Positions 9,352 through 23,799 are shown, numbered from the stretch's first letter. The stretch is 64,000 nt of DNA from Deinococcus aquaticus (GCF_028622095.1 NZ_CP115165.1:62001-126000); one strand, 5' to 3'. The notes: generated from the letters alone by a model not told the origin. Numbers and translations are program-made.

Positions 9352-10092
9352 ATGATGGACATCTTCAACATGCTCGGAGGAATGGGACAGGCCCAGCAGA
9401 CCGTCGCGCAGAACACCGGCGCGAACGCCGGCCAGTCGCAGGCCGCCATCGAGGCCGCGCTGCCCCTGCTGCTGGGCGCCCTGACCCGCAACGCCACGCA
9501 ACCCGGCGGCCTGGACGCCCTGAGCGGCGCGCTGAGCCGACACGACGGCAGCGCCCTGGACGCCTTCACGCAGGGGCAGACGCCCGACACGCAGGACGGA
9601 CAGAAGATCCTGGGGCACGTGTTCGGCGGTCAGCAGCAGCAGGCGGCGCAGGCGGTCAGCAAACGCGCCGGGATCGACCCGCAGATGGCCATGCAGATTC
9701 TCAGCATGCTGGCCCCACTGGTCCTCGGCTACCTCAGCCGCCAGAAGCAGGGTCAGGGCGGCCAGGGCGGCGGCGCGGACCTGGGCAGCGTGCTGGGCGG
9801 CCTGCTGGGTGGCGGCGCGGCCGGAGGGCTGGGCGGCCTGCTCGGCGGAATGCTGGGCGGCGCACCCGCGCAGCAGAACAGCGGCATGGGCGGCGCGGTG
9901 AACAGCGGAGCGGGCGGCACCGACCTGGGCGGCCTGCTCGGCAGCGTCCTGGGCGGCGGCAGCGGTCAGGCGCCGCACGCACCCGCGCAGCAGGGCGGCC
10001 TGCTGGGCACCCTGAACAGCGCCCTGGACAGTGACAAGGACGGCAACGCGCTGGACGACCTGATCGGCATGTTCGGTGGCGCGCGCCGCTGA
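9352..10092 (+). CDS. DUF937 family protein
   Basis: About 246 residues. The N-terminal 125 residues are the helical DUF937 (YidB-like) domain: MDIFNMLGGMGQAQQTV, AAIEAALPLLLGALTRNA, LGHVFGGQQQQAAQAVSKRAGI, MQILSMLAPLVLGYLSRQK. The rest is a low-complexity Gly-rich tail of repeated GGLLGG units ending in SDKDGNALDDLIGMFG, a recurrent C-terminal motif of this family. Two consecutive ATGs (9352, 9355) follow GGAGG, so 9355 is also possible. Function unknown. A 16-bp hairpin terminator follows. Confidence 0.85.
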   Translation: MMDIFNMLGGMGQAQQTVAQNTGANAGQSQAAIEAALPLLLGALTRNATQPGGLDALSGALSRHDGSALDAFTQGQTPDTQDGQKILGHVFGGQQQQAAQAVSKRAGIDPQMAMQILSMLAPLVLGYLSRQKQGQGGQGGGADLGSVLGGLLGGGAAGGLGGLLGGMLGGAPAQQNSGMGGAVNSGAGGTDLGGLLGSVLGGGSGQAPHAPAQQGGLLGTLNSALDSDKDGNALDDLIGMFGGARR

Positions 10093-10116
10093 GGCGGGAC
10101 CGCACACACTCCTGAA

Positions 10117-10154
10117 CAGCAAGGAGGCGAGCCGCGATGCTCGCCTCCTTGCTG
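10117..10154. terminator. perfect 16-bp hairpin terminator
   Basis: CAGCAAGGAGGCGAGC and its exact complement around CGCGAT, between the convergent DUF937 and cysK genes. No T run. Confidence 0.8.
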
Positions 10155-10169
10155 GATTACAGACGCCGT

Positions 10170-10210
10170 CGGGTTGAAAGCTTTTGCAAACCTTTCGACC
10201 GAAGTCCGTA

Positions 10211-10213
<3 letters not shown>
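10170..10213 (+). mobile_element. TNA-MITE right half (solo R module) at cysK stop codon
   Basis: Only the R hairpin (GGTTGAAAG/CTTTCGACC, loop around CTTTTGCAAAC) and R terminal repeat (CGAAGTCCGTA, one change from consensus) are present. The terminal repeat abuts TCA 10211-10213, the reverse complement of the cysK TGA stop codon. No L half is seen before it; a terminator hairpin lies directly to the left. Confidence 0.82.
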
Positions 10214-11167
<954 letters not shown>

Positions 11168-11233
11168 GCCGCCCAGGATAGGCCCTGCGCGGCGCGGGAA
11201 TCGGGGGGAAGCAGACAGGGGCGCCCCACAACA

Positions 11234-11271
11234 CAGGGAGCCGCGCGCCCATCACGGCGCGCGGCTCCCTG
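11234..11271. terminator. perfect 16-bp hairpin terminator
   Basis: CAGGGAGCCGCGCGCC and its exact complement around CCATCA-type loop, just downstream of the PRC-barrel gene (minus strand) and upstream of cysK. Confidence 0.8.
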
Positions 11272-11286
11272 CATATCCTCTGGTGC

Positions 11287-13185
11287 TTAGCGGGGGGGCT
11301 GGCTGTCCGGGGCGTCCTGTTCGGGCAGAGCGGCCTCGCCGGTCGCGTCGGGGCGGCTGGCCAGCGGGTCGATGTGCGGGGTTTCCTTGCTGACGCTGCT
11401 GACCAGGATGTCCAGCACGTTGCCGTCGCGGGCGGCCTGCACGGCGCGGTTGGTGACGATCTCACCGATGTTCAGGATGATCGAGTCGTCGGGTGCGAGG
11501 ATCACGCGGGTCACGGGGCGGCCCAGGGCGTCGCGGACCTTCTGCTCCTCGGCTTCCTGCTGGCGCTGGTCGATAACCTCGCCGGCCTGCTCGCGCTTGT
11601 CGCCCAGCCAGTTCTTGGCGCGGTCCAGCAGGTTGCCGGCGCCCTCGCTGACGCTGGCCAGTCCGCCCGCGACGGCGGCCCCGGCAGCGGGTCCGGACGT
11701 GTCGGCGGCGCCGCCGGTCGTGGCGTCGATCAGAGCCTGCTGCACGCCCAGGTGGCGGGCGCGGTCGGCGATGGCCTGCGTCACGATCTGGCCCTGCGCG
11801 GCCACGAGGCTCCCGCCGGGCGCGCGGACATCGGTGCGGACGCGGCGGCCCACCGTGGCTTCCAGTGTGTTGGGATCAAGTTTGGTGCGTTCGCGCAGGG
11901 TCTGCACGCCGCCGCTGATGGCTCCGCCGGTGGCGGCGGCGGTCAGGGCGGCCAGTTTCCCGGTCTGCTCGGCGCGGTCCGCCTGGAAGGTGGTGATGGT
12001 CGCGCCGGCGGGCACGATGACCTCGCCGGTGTCGGTGCGGATCTCGCTGCTGGCGGTCTTGCCGGTCACGTAGGCTTTCTGGCGTTCGGCGGTGGCGTCT
12101 TTCACGTCGGCGTAGGATTCCTGCACGCGATCACGGGCATTGCCGTACGCTCCGGCGATCACTCCGCCGGTCGCGGCGGCGCTCAGCGCGGCGAGTTTAC
12201 CGGCCGTTTCGGCCTCGTCGGCGTGCGCGGCGGTGATGGTTTCGCCCTGCGCGACGATCAGGTGGCCGTCGGCGGCGGTGATGTCACTGCCGGCGGTCTT
12301 GCCGGTCACGTAGGCTTTCTGGCGTTCGGCGGTGGCGTCCTTCACGTCCTCGTAGGATTCCTGCACGCGGTCGCGGGCGCTGCCGTACGCGTCGGCGATC
12401 ACTCCGCCGGTGGCGGCGGTGGCCAGCGCGGCGAGTTTCCCGGCGGTTTCGGCCTCGTCGGCCTGGGCGGCGGTGATGGTTTCGCCCCTGGAGACGATCA
12501 CGCGGCCGTCCTCGGCGGTGATGTCACCTCCGGCGGTCTTGCCGACCACGTACTCTTTCTGGCGTTCACGGGTGGCTTCCGCGATGTTCCCGTACGCACC
12601 TTTGACGCTGTCGGCGGCGTCGTAGTACACGCCGGCCACGCTCTGACCGGCGCTCTGCAGCGCACCTTTCAGGCCGCCGTCTTCCTGCTCCTGCATGGCG
12701 TTGGCCACCTCGACCGGCACGATGGCGGTGTCCTGGCCGATCTGCACGCTTTCGGGAACGGGCACGAAGGTGCGTCCGCTGCTCATGTCGGCGAACAGGC
12801 CGCCGGTCGCCTCGTACCCTTCCACGCGGCCGGTGTGCTCGTCGAAGAACACGTCGGCGATCTTGCCGAGGTTCTGGCCGTCGGTGGTCATCAGGGTCAG
12901 GCCGATCAGGCTGCTCTTGCTTTCCAGCGCTTCTTTCAGGCGGCCGTCCTCGCGGGTGGTGGTGACGGCGTCGGCGTCGGCGACCATGATGGCGTCCTCA
13001 CCGATCGAGCGGATCTGACCGAACGGGACGGCCTTGGCGGCGCTGAACCAGCCACCCTCGTCGACGAGCAGGCCCAGGACCTGATTGGCCTGATGATCGA
13101 AGATGACGTCATGCACGCTGTCGATCTTCTCTCCGGTGCTGATGGCGATGATGGAACGGCCCAGAATCTCTTTACCTTTAATCAT
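11287..13185 (-). CDS. large PRC-barrel protein with tandem 80-residue repeats
   Basis: About 632 residues. Start 13185 ([15 protein letters not shown]) is preferred over the longer frame because it opens the PRC-barrel fold and has GGAG upstream. Residues 1-75 and 80-160 are two PRC-barrel-like modules ([32 protein letters not shown]). Next come three copies of an 80-residue unit: YVxGKTAxxxI, [41 protein letters not shown]. Two diverged units ([43 protein letters not shown]) follow. The repeats look like small beta units joined by coiled helices. It is probably a cytoplasmic, stress-related structural protein; function unproven. Confidence 0.8.
   Translation of the reverse strand: MIKGKEILGRSIIAISTGEKIDSVHDVIFDHQANQVLGLLVDEGGWFSAAKAVPFGQIRSIGEDAIMVADADAVTTTREDGRLKEALESKSSLIGLTLMTTDGQNLGKIADVFFDEHTGRVEGYEATGGLFADMSSGRTFVPVPESVQIGQDTAIVPVEVANAMQEQEDGGLKGALQSAGQSVAGVYYDAADSVKGAYGNIAEATRERQKEYVVGKTAGGDITAEDGRVIVSRGETITAAQADEAETAGKLAALATAATGGVIADAYGSARDRVQESYEDVKDATAERQKAYVTGKTAGSDITAADGHLIVAQGETITAAHADEAETAGKLAALSAAATGGVIAGAYGNARDRVQESYADVKDATAERQKAYVTGKTASSEIRTDTGEVIVPAGATITTFQADRAEQTGKLAALTAAATGGAISGGVQTLRERTKLDPNTLEATVGRRVRTDVRAPGGSLVAAQGQIVTQAIADRARHLGVQQALIDATTGGAADTSGPAAGAAVAGGLASVSEGAGNLLDRAKNWLGDKREQAGEVIDQRQQEAEEQKVRDALGRPVTRVILAPDDSIILNIGEIVTNRAVQAARDGNVLDILVSSVSKETPHIDPLASRPDATGEAALPEQDAPDSQPPR
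12061..12560 (-). repeat. 240-bp in-frame tandem repeat inside the PRC-barrel gene
   Basis: Near-identical blocks recur with a period of exactly 240 bp (for example at 12061-12110, 12301-12350 and, more diverged, 12541-12590), encoding the 80-residue protein repeats. High nucleotide identity points to recent duplication or gene conversion, and makes copy number prone to change. Confidence 0.8.
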
Positions 13186-13368
13186 GCGGGGAACTCCGGT
13201 GAACAGCGTCCGCCGGGCCTCATCTGAAGGCAACGCGGGCGGAGCGGAGAAGGGCGGGGCCGTACGGGCAACCGTGAATGTCACGGGGGCCGAAACAGCG
13301 CGACAGATCAGGTTTGGCGCTCAGATCTGACGGGCGGCAGGCCTGGCAGTGATCAGGCCTGGCCGCGT

Positions 13369-13503
13369 TCAGAAGCCGAGATTCAGCAGGCCCTGGGGCT
13401 TGAGGTACAGGAAATAAGCCAGCAGGAACAGAACGATCAGAACGATCAGGATAATCAGAATTTTGCCGCCATTACCGCCGGAATTGCCTTTGAGTCGGGT
13501 CAT
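13369..13503 (-). CDS. 44-residue single-helix membrane peptide
   Basis: A small gene between the PRC-barrel and P-loop genes. Its peptide is Gly/Asn-rich at the N-terminus (MTRLKGNSGGNGGK), then a strongly hydrophobic helix (ILIILIVLIVLFLLAYFLYL, residues 15-34), then KPQGLLNLGF. GGAGG lies four bases before the ATG. Base composition is less GC-rich than neighbours because of the Ile/Leu codons. It lies about 180 bp upstream of the PRC-barrel gene on the same strand and could be co-transcribed. No family recognised. Confidence 0.72.
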   Translation of the reverse strand: MTRLKGNSGGNGGKILIILIVLIVLFLLAYFLYLKPQGLLNLGF

Positions 13504-13620
13504 GATGCCTCCAGCAGCAAGTGTAGAAATTCCCCGTCATGATCTGACCCGCCGGAGATAATGGCGACTTGACTGAACCTTGACCCTGCCTTTACGAGTG
13601 GGGGGCGCTACCCTCGGGGC

Positions 13621-14412
13621 ATGTCGAGTGAGTTGCCGTTCCTGCGTGCCGACGCCGCGCCCACCGCCCCGCACGAGCGGCGGCTTTCCCAGCTGCCGCT
13701 GACGGTGCTGGTCGGCGTGACCGGCGTGGGTAAAAGCACGGCCCTGGCCGCCCTGACCGGGGCCGACGCGGGCGTGCGGGTCCTGCCGGACCGGCGGGAG
13801 GTGACGGACGCCGTGATGATCCTGCCGCTGGCGGGCGCGCCCGTGCGGGACCGTGAGGAACGCTTCCGGCTGACCGCGCAGTACCGGCAGACCCATCCGG
13901 GCGGCATGGCGCAGGCGCTGGGGTCGCTGCTGGCCGACACGGGTCACTGGGGCGTGGCACCGGTGTTCGACGGGCTGCGGGGGCTGGACGAGGTCAGCTA
14001 CGCGGCGCAGTCGTTCCCGGCGTGGCGCTTCGTGGCACTGGGCGCGCCGGACGCGGTGCGGGTGCGGCGACTGCTGGGCCGCGCGGACGCCTTCGATCAG
14101 GTGGGCGGTGGCCAGGGAGGGAGCGAGGCGACGCTGCGGGAGTCGCTGGCCGACCTGAAGGGCGCGGCGGAGGTCTTCGCGCCGGAGGAACTGGACGCCC
14201 TGGCTGACCTGCCGGCCCAGGGCTTCGCGCCGGGCGACGTGCTGGCGAAGGTGAAGATCGTGGTGTCCGAGCGGCGCAACTACGACCCGGCGGCGGCCGA
14301 GGCGTTCCTGCGGACCCTGCCGCCCGAGCGGGCGCTGGTGCTGGATACCGTGGCGCTGGACCCGGCAGCCGTGGCGCAGGCCGTGCGCGCCTGGGCCGGG
14401 GGGTCGGCGTGA
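13621..14412 (+). CDS. P-loop NTPase of unknown function
   Basis: 263 residues. After a 26-residue N-terminus comes a strand plus Walker A ([14 protein letters not shown]), then a likely Walker B-like region ([16 protein letters not shown]). Conserved [16 protein letters not shown] suggests a kinase or nucleotide-dependent regulatory fold. It overlaps the downstream enolase-superfamily gene by 4 nt, so the two are co-translated and probably functionally linked. TACCCT six bases before the ATG predicts a leaderless mRNA. Activity unknown. Confidence 0.7.
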   Translation: MSSELPFLRADAAPTAPHERRLSQLPLTVLVGVTGVGKSTALAALTGADAGVRVLPDRREVTDAVMILPLAGAPVRDREERFRLTAQYRQTHPGGMAQALGSLLADTGHWGVAPVFDGLRGLDEVSYAAQSFPAWRFVALGAPDAVRVRRLLGRADAFDQVGGGQGGSEATLRESLADLKGAAEVFAPEELDALADLPAQGFAPGDVLAKVKIVVSERRNYDPAAAEAFLRTLPPERALVLDTVALDPAAVAQAVRAWAGGSA

Positions 14413-15500
14413 GCGCGCCCACCGTCGCGCGGGTCGAGGGGCTGGTGTACCGCCTGCCGCTGACCTCGGCGCTGGCGTGGGGGGCGCACTCGGCCCTGAG
14501 TGCTGCCGAGCACGTGCTGGTGCGCGTCACCCTCTCGGACGGCACGGTAGGCGTGGCCGAGGCGACGCCGCGCCCCACCATCTACGGCGAGACGCCCGCC
14601 AGCGTGCTGGGCATCCTGGCGCACCTGCAGGGCGCCCTGGTGGGCCTGAGCATCACGGACGAGGCGGGCCTGAACCGCGCGCGTGGCAGCGTGACGAACA
14701 ACCACACGGCACGCGGCGCGCTGGACATGGCCCTGCACGACGCCCGCGCCCGCGCCACCGGAAGCAGCCTGTTCGGCACGCTGATGGGGCCGAACACGCG
14801 CGTCCGCGTGAGCTTCATCCTGGGTATCGCCAGCCCGGACGACATGCTGGACGAGGCGCGGCGCGTGGTGCAGGCCGGGGTGCGCTGCCTGAAGGTGAAA
14901 GTGGGCCGCGAGCACGAACGCGACCTGCGCGTGATCCGGGCGCTGCGGGCCGAGTTCGGGGAGGACGTGCTGCTGTACGCCGACAGCAACGAGACGCTGA
15001 GCCCCGAATCGGCCCCGGCGGCGCTGGACGCCATGCGGGAGGCGGGCCTGATGTATGTGGAAGAGCCGCTCCCGGCGCGGCAGTTGCGGGCGCGGGCCGC
15101 GCTGCACGCGCAGGGGCGACTGCCGATCGTGGCGGACGACTCGTGCTTCACCCCGGCCGATCTGGACCGCGAACTGGATTTCGATACCTTCGACGTACTG
15201 AACGTGAAAACAGCCCGCAACGGCTTCACGGACGGCCTGAACATGCTGCGCGCGGCCGCCGCACACGGGAAGCGGGGCATGGTGGGGTCGCAGGCCAGCA
15301 CGGGCCTGGGCACGCTGCACGCGGCGCTGCTGTCCACGCAGGCAGAGGTGACTGAACCCTGCGAACTGAGTTTCGTCCTGAAATTGCAGGATGACCTGCT
15401 GAACGCGCCCATCGAGTTCCGGGACGGCTGGCTGGACGTGGCGGCCCTGAACGGCCACGCGCTTGATCCGGCGAAAGTGGCCCGTTACCGCGTCGGGTAA
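14409..15500 (+). CDS. enolase-superfamily enzyme, muconate-lactonizing/dipeptide-epimerase-like
   Basis: 363 residues with the MLE-subgroup layout: capping domain (residues 1-130), then a barrel with the KVKVGR lysine pair, metal ligands in YADSNE, VEEP and ADDS, and the second catalytic lysine in NVKTARNG. Such enzymes abstract an alpha-proton from a carboxylate; members include L-Ala-D/L-Glu epimerase, muconate cycloisomerase and N-succinylamino-acid racemase. The overlapping P-loop gene offers no clear substrate clue. Confidence 0.85.
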   Translation: MSAPTVARVEGLVYRLPLTSALAWGAHSALSAAEHVLVRVTLSDGTVGVAEATPRPTIYGETPASVLGILAHLQGALVGLSITDEAGLNRARGSVTNNHTARGALDMALHDARARATGSSLFGTLMGPNTRVRVSFILGIASPDDMLDEARRVVQAGVRCLKVKVGREHERDLRVIRALRAEFGEDVLLYADSNETLSPESAPAALDAMREAGLMYVEEPLPARQLRARAALHAQGRLPIVADDSCFTPADLDRELDFDTFDVLNVKTARNGFTDGLNMLRAAAAHGKRGMVGSQASTGLGTLHAALLSTQAEVTEPCELSFVLKLQDDLLNAPIEFRDGWLDVAALNGHALDPAKVARYRVG

Positions 15501-15598
15501 AAGCGCGCGGCCCTGTTCCGCCGCCGGGAACGCGAATGAAGGCTGGGGTGGGTCAGACAGGACAGATGCCTGTGACAGACCGCGCAGAATAATGAGGT

Positions 15599-15871
15599 AT
15601 GGATCAAGAAATGCTTAACGCATTGCTCCTGCCTCTGATGTTCAGCATGGCGGGCGGCACCTACGTCTACCTGCAACTGCCCGACCGGCGTGCCCAGGGC
15701 CTGCTGATTCTCACGCTGTTCCAGTTGATCGGCGCGGTCGGCTACGTCATGGAACCCACCGTGAACCTGTTCACGCTGCTGTCCATCCACGCCAGCGTGG
15801 TGCTGGTCCTGCTGGTGCGCCACCTTCAGGCCCCCGCAGCGGCCGCCCAGACCGGAGAAGGCAACCAGTAA
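15599..15871 (+). CDS. three-helix membrane protein, function unknown
   Basis: 90 residues with three hydrophobic segments (ALLLPLMFSMAGGTYVYLQL, LLILTLFQLIGAVGYVM, LFTLLSIHASVVLVLLVRHL) and an Ala/Gln-rich tail. Its TAA stop (15869-15871) is also the target triplet of a full repeat element, which repeats TAA at its far end, so the insertion left the protein intact. No family recognised. Confidence 0.65.
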   Translation: MDQEMLNALLLPLMFSMAGGTYVYLQLPDRRAQGLLILTLFQLIGAVGYVMEPTVNLFTLLSIHASVVLVLLVRHLQAPAAAAQTGEGNQ

Positions 15872-16007
15872 GACGGCCTCCGATTGAATGGCTTGCAAAG
15901 CCGTTCAATCCGAGCGGAGCGAGTAGGAGCCGAAGCGGGTTCCGGACGTGGAGTTAACAGATCGGTGGTATTCCGATCTGTTAACGAAACAAACGGAATC
16001 CGTATAA
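15869..16007 (-). mobile_element. TNA-MITE copy 2 (full, R end on a TAA stop codon)
   Basis: Element 15872-16004 (133 bp) between TAA 15869-15871 (stop of the 90-residue gene) and TAA 16005-16007. R end GACGGCCTCCG and R hairpin GATTGAATGGC/GCCGTTCAATC come first; the L end (GGAATCCGTA) is distal. Its L hairpin is a perfect 13-bp stem, GTTAACAGATCGG/CCGATCTGTTAAC, with both arms changed relative to the other copies yet still paired. Confidence 0.93.
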
Positions 16008-16110
16008 GCCCACAGCATTCCCAGTCCCGAGCAGCGACCCGAAGTGCCCGGCGGAGGAAGGAGCAGGCAGGCCTCTGCTGCTCTGGCCCGCCCCGGCTGC
16101 CACTCCCGCC

Positions 16111-16156
16111 GGGGTTTGAATGGGTTGCGTCAACCGTTCAAGCCGGGTCCGCTTCA
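16111..16156 (+). mobile_element. TNA-MITE right half (solo R module) at a TGA stop codon
   Basis: Diverged R hairpin (TTTGAATGGGTT/AACCGTTCAA around GCGTC) and R terminal repeat CGGGTCCGCT abutting TCA 16154-16156, which is the stop codon of the minus-strand gene that follows. No L half. The 100 bp between copy 2 and this module hold only an imperfect GAGCAG/CTGCTC stem. Confidence 0.72.
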
Positions 16157-16654
16157 GTGGTCGCGCATCAGGGTCTGAATCTGGCGTTGCATGGCGTCCA
16201 GGACGGGGCGGCTGCGCAGGCAGTCCACGAGGGCGCGGGTCGCCTGGTGTTCGCTGCCGCGCAGCGCGCCGCGCAGGTGTTCCTGAACGGCGGGGTGCAG
16301 GTGCCCGCGCAGGAACAGCAGGTCGCGCAGCAGGTCGTCCACGCCCACGCTGGGGCCAGTCTCGCCGTCTGGACTGGCTGTCTGGATCAGTGGGCGGGCA
16401 CGCTCGTCGAGGACCAGGGCGGCGTGCAGGGCGTGGCCGGCGCGGCGGGTCACGTGCTCCAGGGTGGGCATGAAGGCGTTGACGAGGTTCAGGGCGAGGC
16501 TGCGGCCCAGGAAGGTCAGGCGGGGCTGGTCGTGCAGGGTGGCGTGCAGCGTCTGGGTCAGGTGGCGGGCCAGCCGGTCGCCCTCGTCCATCAGCGCGGC
16601 CTGCGGGTCGGTGGGGGGCGGGCCTTCGGCGGGCGGGAGGGTCACGCCGCCCAT
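16154..16654 (-). CDS. conserved-looking helical protein, function unknown
   Basis: About 166 residues from ATG 16654; the longer frame adds an unlikely Arg-rich N-terminus. The protein is largely helical: DEGDRLARHLTQTLHATL, LNLVNAFMPTLEHVTRRAGHALHAAL, DDLLRDLLFLRGHLHPAVQEHLRGAL, and SRPVLDAMQRQIQTLMRD. No catalytic motif or membrane segment is seen. It is divergent to glgP with about 150 bp between. The start is uncertain, as neither a Shine-Dalgarno nor a TANNNT box is clear. Confidence 0.55.
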   Translation of the reverse strand: MGGVTLPPAEGPPPTDPQAALMDEGDRLARHLTQTLHATLHDQPRLTFLGRSLALNLVNAFMPTLEHVTRRAGHALHAALVLDERARPLIQTASPDGETGPSVGVDDLLRDLLFLRGHLHPAVQEHLRGALRGSEHQATRALVDCLRSRPVLDAMQRQIQTLMRDH

Positions 16655-16802
16655 CCTGACATGTCGGCCCCGGCCACGCCGGGTGCAGGCCCGGCGGGCG
16701 GCACCCCCCGGCAGCTGTCTAAACAGGCGGATCTTTTGTGCGTGCTGCACGCCGGGAGGCCTCTTAGGTAGGCGGGAAGCCCTTAGTGTAAGCTCATCTG
16801 GT

Positions 16803-19301
<2,499 letters not shown>

Positions 19302-19319
<18 letters not shown>

Positions 19320-19343
19320 TCAAGTAGACCTGATCAGACTGAC
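19302..19343 (+). repeat. 14-bp tandem repeat spanning the glgP stop codon
   Basis: Three units beginning CTGATCA at 19302, 19316 and 19330 (CTGATCAAGTGGGC, CTGATCAAGTAGAC, CTGATCAGACTGAC), with a fourth trace CTGAGCC. The first unit encodes the last residues of GlgP and the second supplies the stop codon. Confidence 0.7.
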
Positions 19344-19370
19344 CTGAGCCTCCGCTGACCCAGCGACACG

Positions 19371-19400
19371 CAACCCCCCGCCCAGTCCGGCGGGGGGTTG
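19371..19400 (+). terminator. hairpin terminator downstream of glgP
   Basis: 12-bp stem CAACCCCCCGCC/GGCGGGGGGTTG with a 6-nt loop, about 50 bp after the glgP stop. No T run beyond CCGTTGTG. Confidence 0.75.
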
Positions 19401-19494
19401 CCGTTGTGTACGCTCCGCCGCTGCTCCTCTCTGCCCTGCACGGGGTGACAGCTCCGCCGCACCCGGAGTGCCATCCCAGCGGGTAGCGTGGGGC

Positions 19495-19977
19495 ATGAGC
19501 GACCAGACAGACGGCAGCGAACACCCCACCCCGAGCAACGGCGGCCGGACTCCCGACAGCCCGACTCCCGACAGCGACATGCTGAAGCTCGGCAAGCAGA
19601 AGCGGGCGCAGATCATGGGGCAGGGCTTCGTGGACCGGGCCTTCGCGGGCGACCCGGAGGCCTTCGGCGCGGACTACCAGCGGTTCCTGACCGAGTACGC
19701 CTGGGGGGCCGTGTGGGGGCGCGGCGGCCTGACGGACCGCGAGCGGCACATGGTCACGCTGGGCATCCTGGCCGCGCTGGGCCGCGACCGCGAACTGGAG
19801 GGGCACGTGCGCGCCACCGCCAACAGCGGCGTCAGCGAACGCGACCTGAGCGACGTGCTGCATCAGGTGGCCATCTACGCCGGGGTGCCTGCCGGACTGA
19901 ACGGATTTAACATCGCCGGGCGCGTCCTGGCCGAACGGCACGCCGCGCAGGAGCAGACGGAGCCGGGGCAGGACTGA
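19495..19977 (+). CDS. carboxymuconolactone decarboxylase family protein
   Basis: 160 residues. The CMD fold is clear: FVDRAFAGDPEAFGADYQRFLTEYAWGAVWGRGGLTDRERHMVTLGILAALGRDREL, then EGHVRATANSGVSERDLSDVLHQVAIYAGVPAGLNGFNIA. It most resembles 4-carboxymuconolactone decarboxylase (PcaC), but no other protocatechuate genes are present, so a generic CMD or oxidoreductase role is possible. ATG 19495 has TAGCGT five bases upstream. The TGA stop is followed directly by an R-end remnant of the repeat family. Confidence 0.8.
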   Translation: MSDQTDGSEHPTPSNGGRTPDSPTPDSDMLKLGKQKRAQIMGQGFVDRAFAGDPEAFGADYQRFLTEYAWGAVWGRGGLTDRERHMVTLGILAALGRDRELEGHVRATANSGVSERDLSDVLHQVAIYAGVPAGLNGFNIAGRVLAERHAAQEQTEPGQD

Positions 19978-19993
19978 GACGGAATCCGACTGA
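19975..19993 (-). mobile_element. probable TNA-MITE R-end remnant at TGA stop
   Basis: The CMD gene stop TGA (19975-19977) is followed by GACGGAATCCGACTGA, matching the R-end consensus TACGGACTCCGATTGA at 13 of 16 positions. The hairpin is no longer recognisable. Short, so it could be chance, but position and orientation equal those of the better copies. Confidence 0.45.
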
Positions 19994-20114
19994 CGCGCGT
20001 CCTGGCAGCGCATGTGTCCTGACAGCTCATGCGTCCTGGCAACACAGACGCGCCCAGGGCGACTTCTAGCGCCCGCCACCGGACCGCAGCGGGGCAGGTG
20101 GTCTAATGCCCGGC

Positions 20115-21038
20115 ATGACTGCCGCCCGCCCCTCTGCCCGCACCCGACCGGGCCTGCCGCCCATTCCGGCCCTGCTGCTGGCCATGGTCAGCATTCAGGG
20201 CGGCGCGGCGTTCGCCAAGACGCTGTTCCCCACGCTGGGCGCGGCCGGGACGACCACGCTGCGCGTGACGCTGGCCGCCGCGCTGCTGACGCTGGTGCTG
20301 CGGCCCCGGCTGCGGCAGCTGACGCGGGCCGACTGGGCGGCCATCGTGCCGTACGGCGCGGCGCTGGGCCTGATGAACCTCGCGTTCTACGAGGCGCTGC
20401 GGACCCTGCCGCTGGGGCTGGCCGTCACGCTGGAATTCATCGGGCCACTGACGCTGGCGCTGATCCTGTCGCGCCGCGCCATCGACGTGGCCTGGGTGCT
20501 GCTGGCCGCGCTGGGCATCGCGCTGATCTCACCGCTGGGAGAACTGCTGACCGGCGGCGGGGCGCACACGCCGGTCTCCCCTGCCGGCGTGGGGCTGGCG
20601 CTGCTGGCCGGGGCGTTCTGGGCGCTGTACATCCTGGCGGGCGGCGCGGTGGGGCGGCGGGTGCCCGGCACGACCGGCGTGGTGGGCGGCATGATCGTGG
20701 CGGCGCTCATCACCCTGCCGTTCGGGGTGGCCGAGGCAGGGCCGCTGCTGCTGGCTCCGGGCACGCTGCTGCTGGGGCTGGGCGTGGCCGTGCTGTCCAG
20801 CGCGCTGCCGTACACGCTGGAGATGCGCGCCCTGCGGGCCATTCCCGCCCGCATTTTCGGCGTGATGATGAGCGCCGAGCCGGCCATCGCCGCGCTCAGC
20901 GGCCTGCTGTTCCTGGGAGAGCGTCTGAATGCCGCGCAGTGGGCCGCGCTTGTGTGCGTCATTGCTGCCAGCGCCGGCATCAACCTGACCAGCCCCGCCG
21001 CTGCCGCCGCGCACACTGAACCGGACCCCGTGAACTGA
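20115..21038 (+). CDS. EamA-family exporter (RhtA-like)
   Basis: About 307 residues, ten membrane helices arranged as two EamA repeats. [32 protein letters not shown] and [25 protein letters not shown] are close to the RhtA subgroup, which exports threonine/homoserine or related amino acids. ATG 20115 is chosen over ATG 20106 because a TCTAAT box sits seven bases before it, the local leaderless spacing. Converges with the ABC ATPase gene across a hairpin terminator. Confidence 0.85.
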   Translation: MTAARPSARTRPGLPPIPALLLAMVSIQGGAAFAKTLFPTLGAAGTTTLRVTLAAALLTLVLRPRLRQLTRADWAAIVPYGAALGLMNLAFYEALRTLPLGLAVTLEFIGPLTLALILSRRAIDVAWVLLAALGIALISPLGELLTGGGAHTPVSPAGVGLALLAGAFWALYILAGGAVGRRVPGTTGVVGGMIVAALITLPFGVAEAGPLLLAPGTLLLGLGVAVLSSALPYTLEMRALRAIPARIFGVMMSAEPAIAALSGLLFLGERLNAAQWAALVCVIAASAGINLTSPAAAAAHTEPDPVN

Positions 21039-21050
21039 GGGGGAAAGCAG

Positions 21051-21106
21051 GAAGTGGGCAGTGGCCCGGCGGCCTGCCTCCGTCCCACTGCCCACTCCCC
21101 TCCTAC
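21051..21106. terminator. bidirectional hairpin terminator
   Basis: AGTGGGCAGTGG and its complement CCACTGCCCACT form a 12-bp stem around a GC-rich loop between the convergent EamA and ABC ATPase genes. Heptad-like ACTGCCC/ACTCCCC runs make up the arms. Confidence 0.7.
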
Positions 21107-21110
21107 CCTG

Positions 21111-22688
<1,578 letters not shown>

Positions 22689-22792
22689 ACCCCTCAGTTT
22701 ACTGTCCAGACAGGCCCGCGCGCATCCTCTGGCCCCCGACCCGCCCGGCCGGGTGTACCCGCGCGCGCGGGTTGGGTCAGAATACCGGCATC

Positions 22793-23620
22793 ATGGAACC
22801 TTTCTGGCTGGCCGTCACGAACCTGGGACGCGACGAGATTTTCATCGTGGCACTCGCGCTGTACACCTGGCTGGTCAGTCCGCGCGGCGGCCGGAACCTG
22901 GGCACGGCGTTCGCGCTGAGTTACCTGGTGAACGCCGCGCTGAAGTACGGGCTGAACCTGCCGCGCCCGTTCACGAACGACCCGGCGGCGGCCTCGGAGG
23001 CGGCGCGGGCCACGGCGGGCGGGCCGGGCCTGCCGAGCGGGCACTCGCAGATGGCCGCGACCCTGTGGGGCGGCGTGGCGCTGCAACTGCGCCGCCCGTG
23101 GGTGACTTGGGCGGCCGCCGCGCTGGTCGCGTTGATCGCCGGGTCGCGGCTGGTCCTGAACGTGCACTACCCCAGTGACGTGATCGTGGGCCTGACGCTG
23201 GGCGTGCTGTTCGCGCTGGTGGCGGCGCGCGTGACCTTCCCGCAGGGCGGCGCGCTGCGCTGGGGGCCGCCGCTGGGCGCGTTGATCGTGGCGGCGCTGA
23301 TGCCGGCAGGCGCGCCCCGTGAGTTCGCGGCGGGGCTGGGCATGGCCGCCGGGTTCTGGTTCGTGCAGCCGCGCTTCACGCCGCCCACGACGGTGTCCGG
23401 CCGCCTGATCGTGGCGGTGGCCGGGCTGGCCGTGGTGTTCGCGGTGTACTTCGGTCTGGGGGCGCTGCCGGCCGGGATCAAGGAGGTCGGGCTGGTGCGG
23501 GCGCTGCGGTACGCGCTGCTGGTGCTGGTGGCGGCCGAGGGGGTGCCGTTGCTGCTGCGCCGCTGGCTGCCCGTGGGACCGGCACAGGCAACCGTGACGG
23601 GCGAGCGGGTCGTGCACTGA
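22793..23620 (+). CDS. PAP2-family phosphatase, membrane-bound
   Basis: About 275 residues. The three phosphatase motifs are visible: K.GLNLPRPF (C1), PSGHSQ (C2) and [12 protein letters not shown] (C3), with the catalytic histidines in C2 and C3. Several membrane helices follow the motif core, a longer C-terminal membrane part than minimal PAP2 proteins. Substrates of such enzymes include undecaprenyl pyrophosphate and phosphatidic acid. ATG 22793 is preferred to the upstream 22772 since only the former is close to an AATACC -10-like box. Confidence 0.85.
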   Translation: MEPFWLAVTNLGRDEIFIVALALYTWLVSPRGGRNLGTAFALSYLVNAALKYGLNLPRPFTNDPAAASEAARATAGGPGLPSGHSQMAATLWGGVALQLRRPWVTWAAAALVALIAGSRLVLNVHYPSDVIVGLTLGVLFALVAARVTFPQGGALRWGPPLGALIVAALMPAGAPREFAAGLGMAAGFWFVQPRFTPPTTVSGRLIVAVAGLAVVFAVYFGLGALPAGIKEVGLVRALRYALLVLVAAEGVPLLLRRWLPVGPAQATVTGERVVH

Positions 23621-23799
23621 GTCTAATTGGACTTGGGGGCAGGTTCGCGCCGCGCTGAACCGTGAGAAGGAGTACACTATCTATACGTTTCAACAAGCAA
23701 TTCGTTTCGAGGGTCATTCGTGCAGTTAGGACGCGGCGGCAGACGGGCAGCAGGCAGGGTGACGCACCCGGAGTTCTTCTCAGAGTGGAGGTCAGGCAC

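Noticed and set aside
11374..13227. 617-codon open frame antisense to the PRC-barrel gene
   Set aside because: Open only because of GC skew and the 240-bp repeats; Gly/Ala/His-rich nonsense composition.
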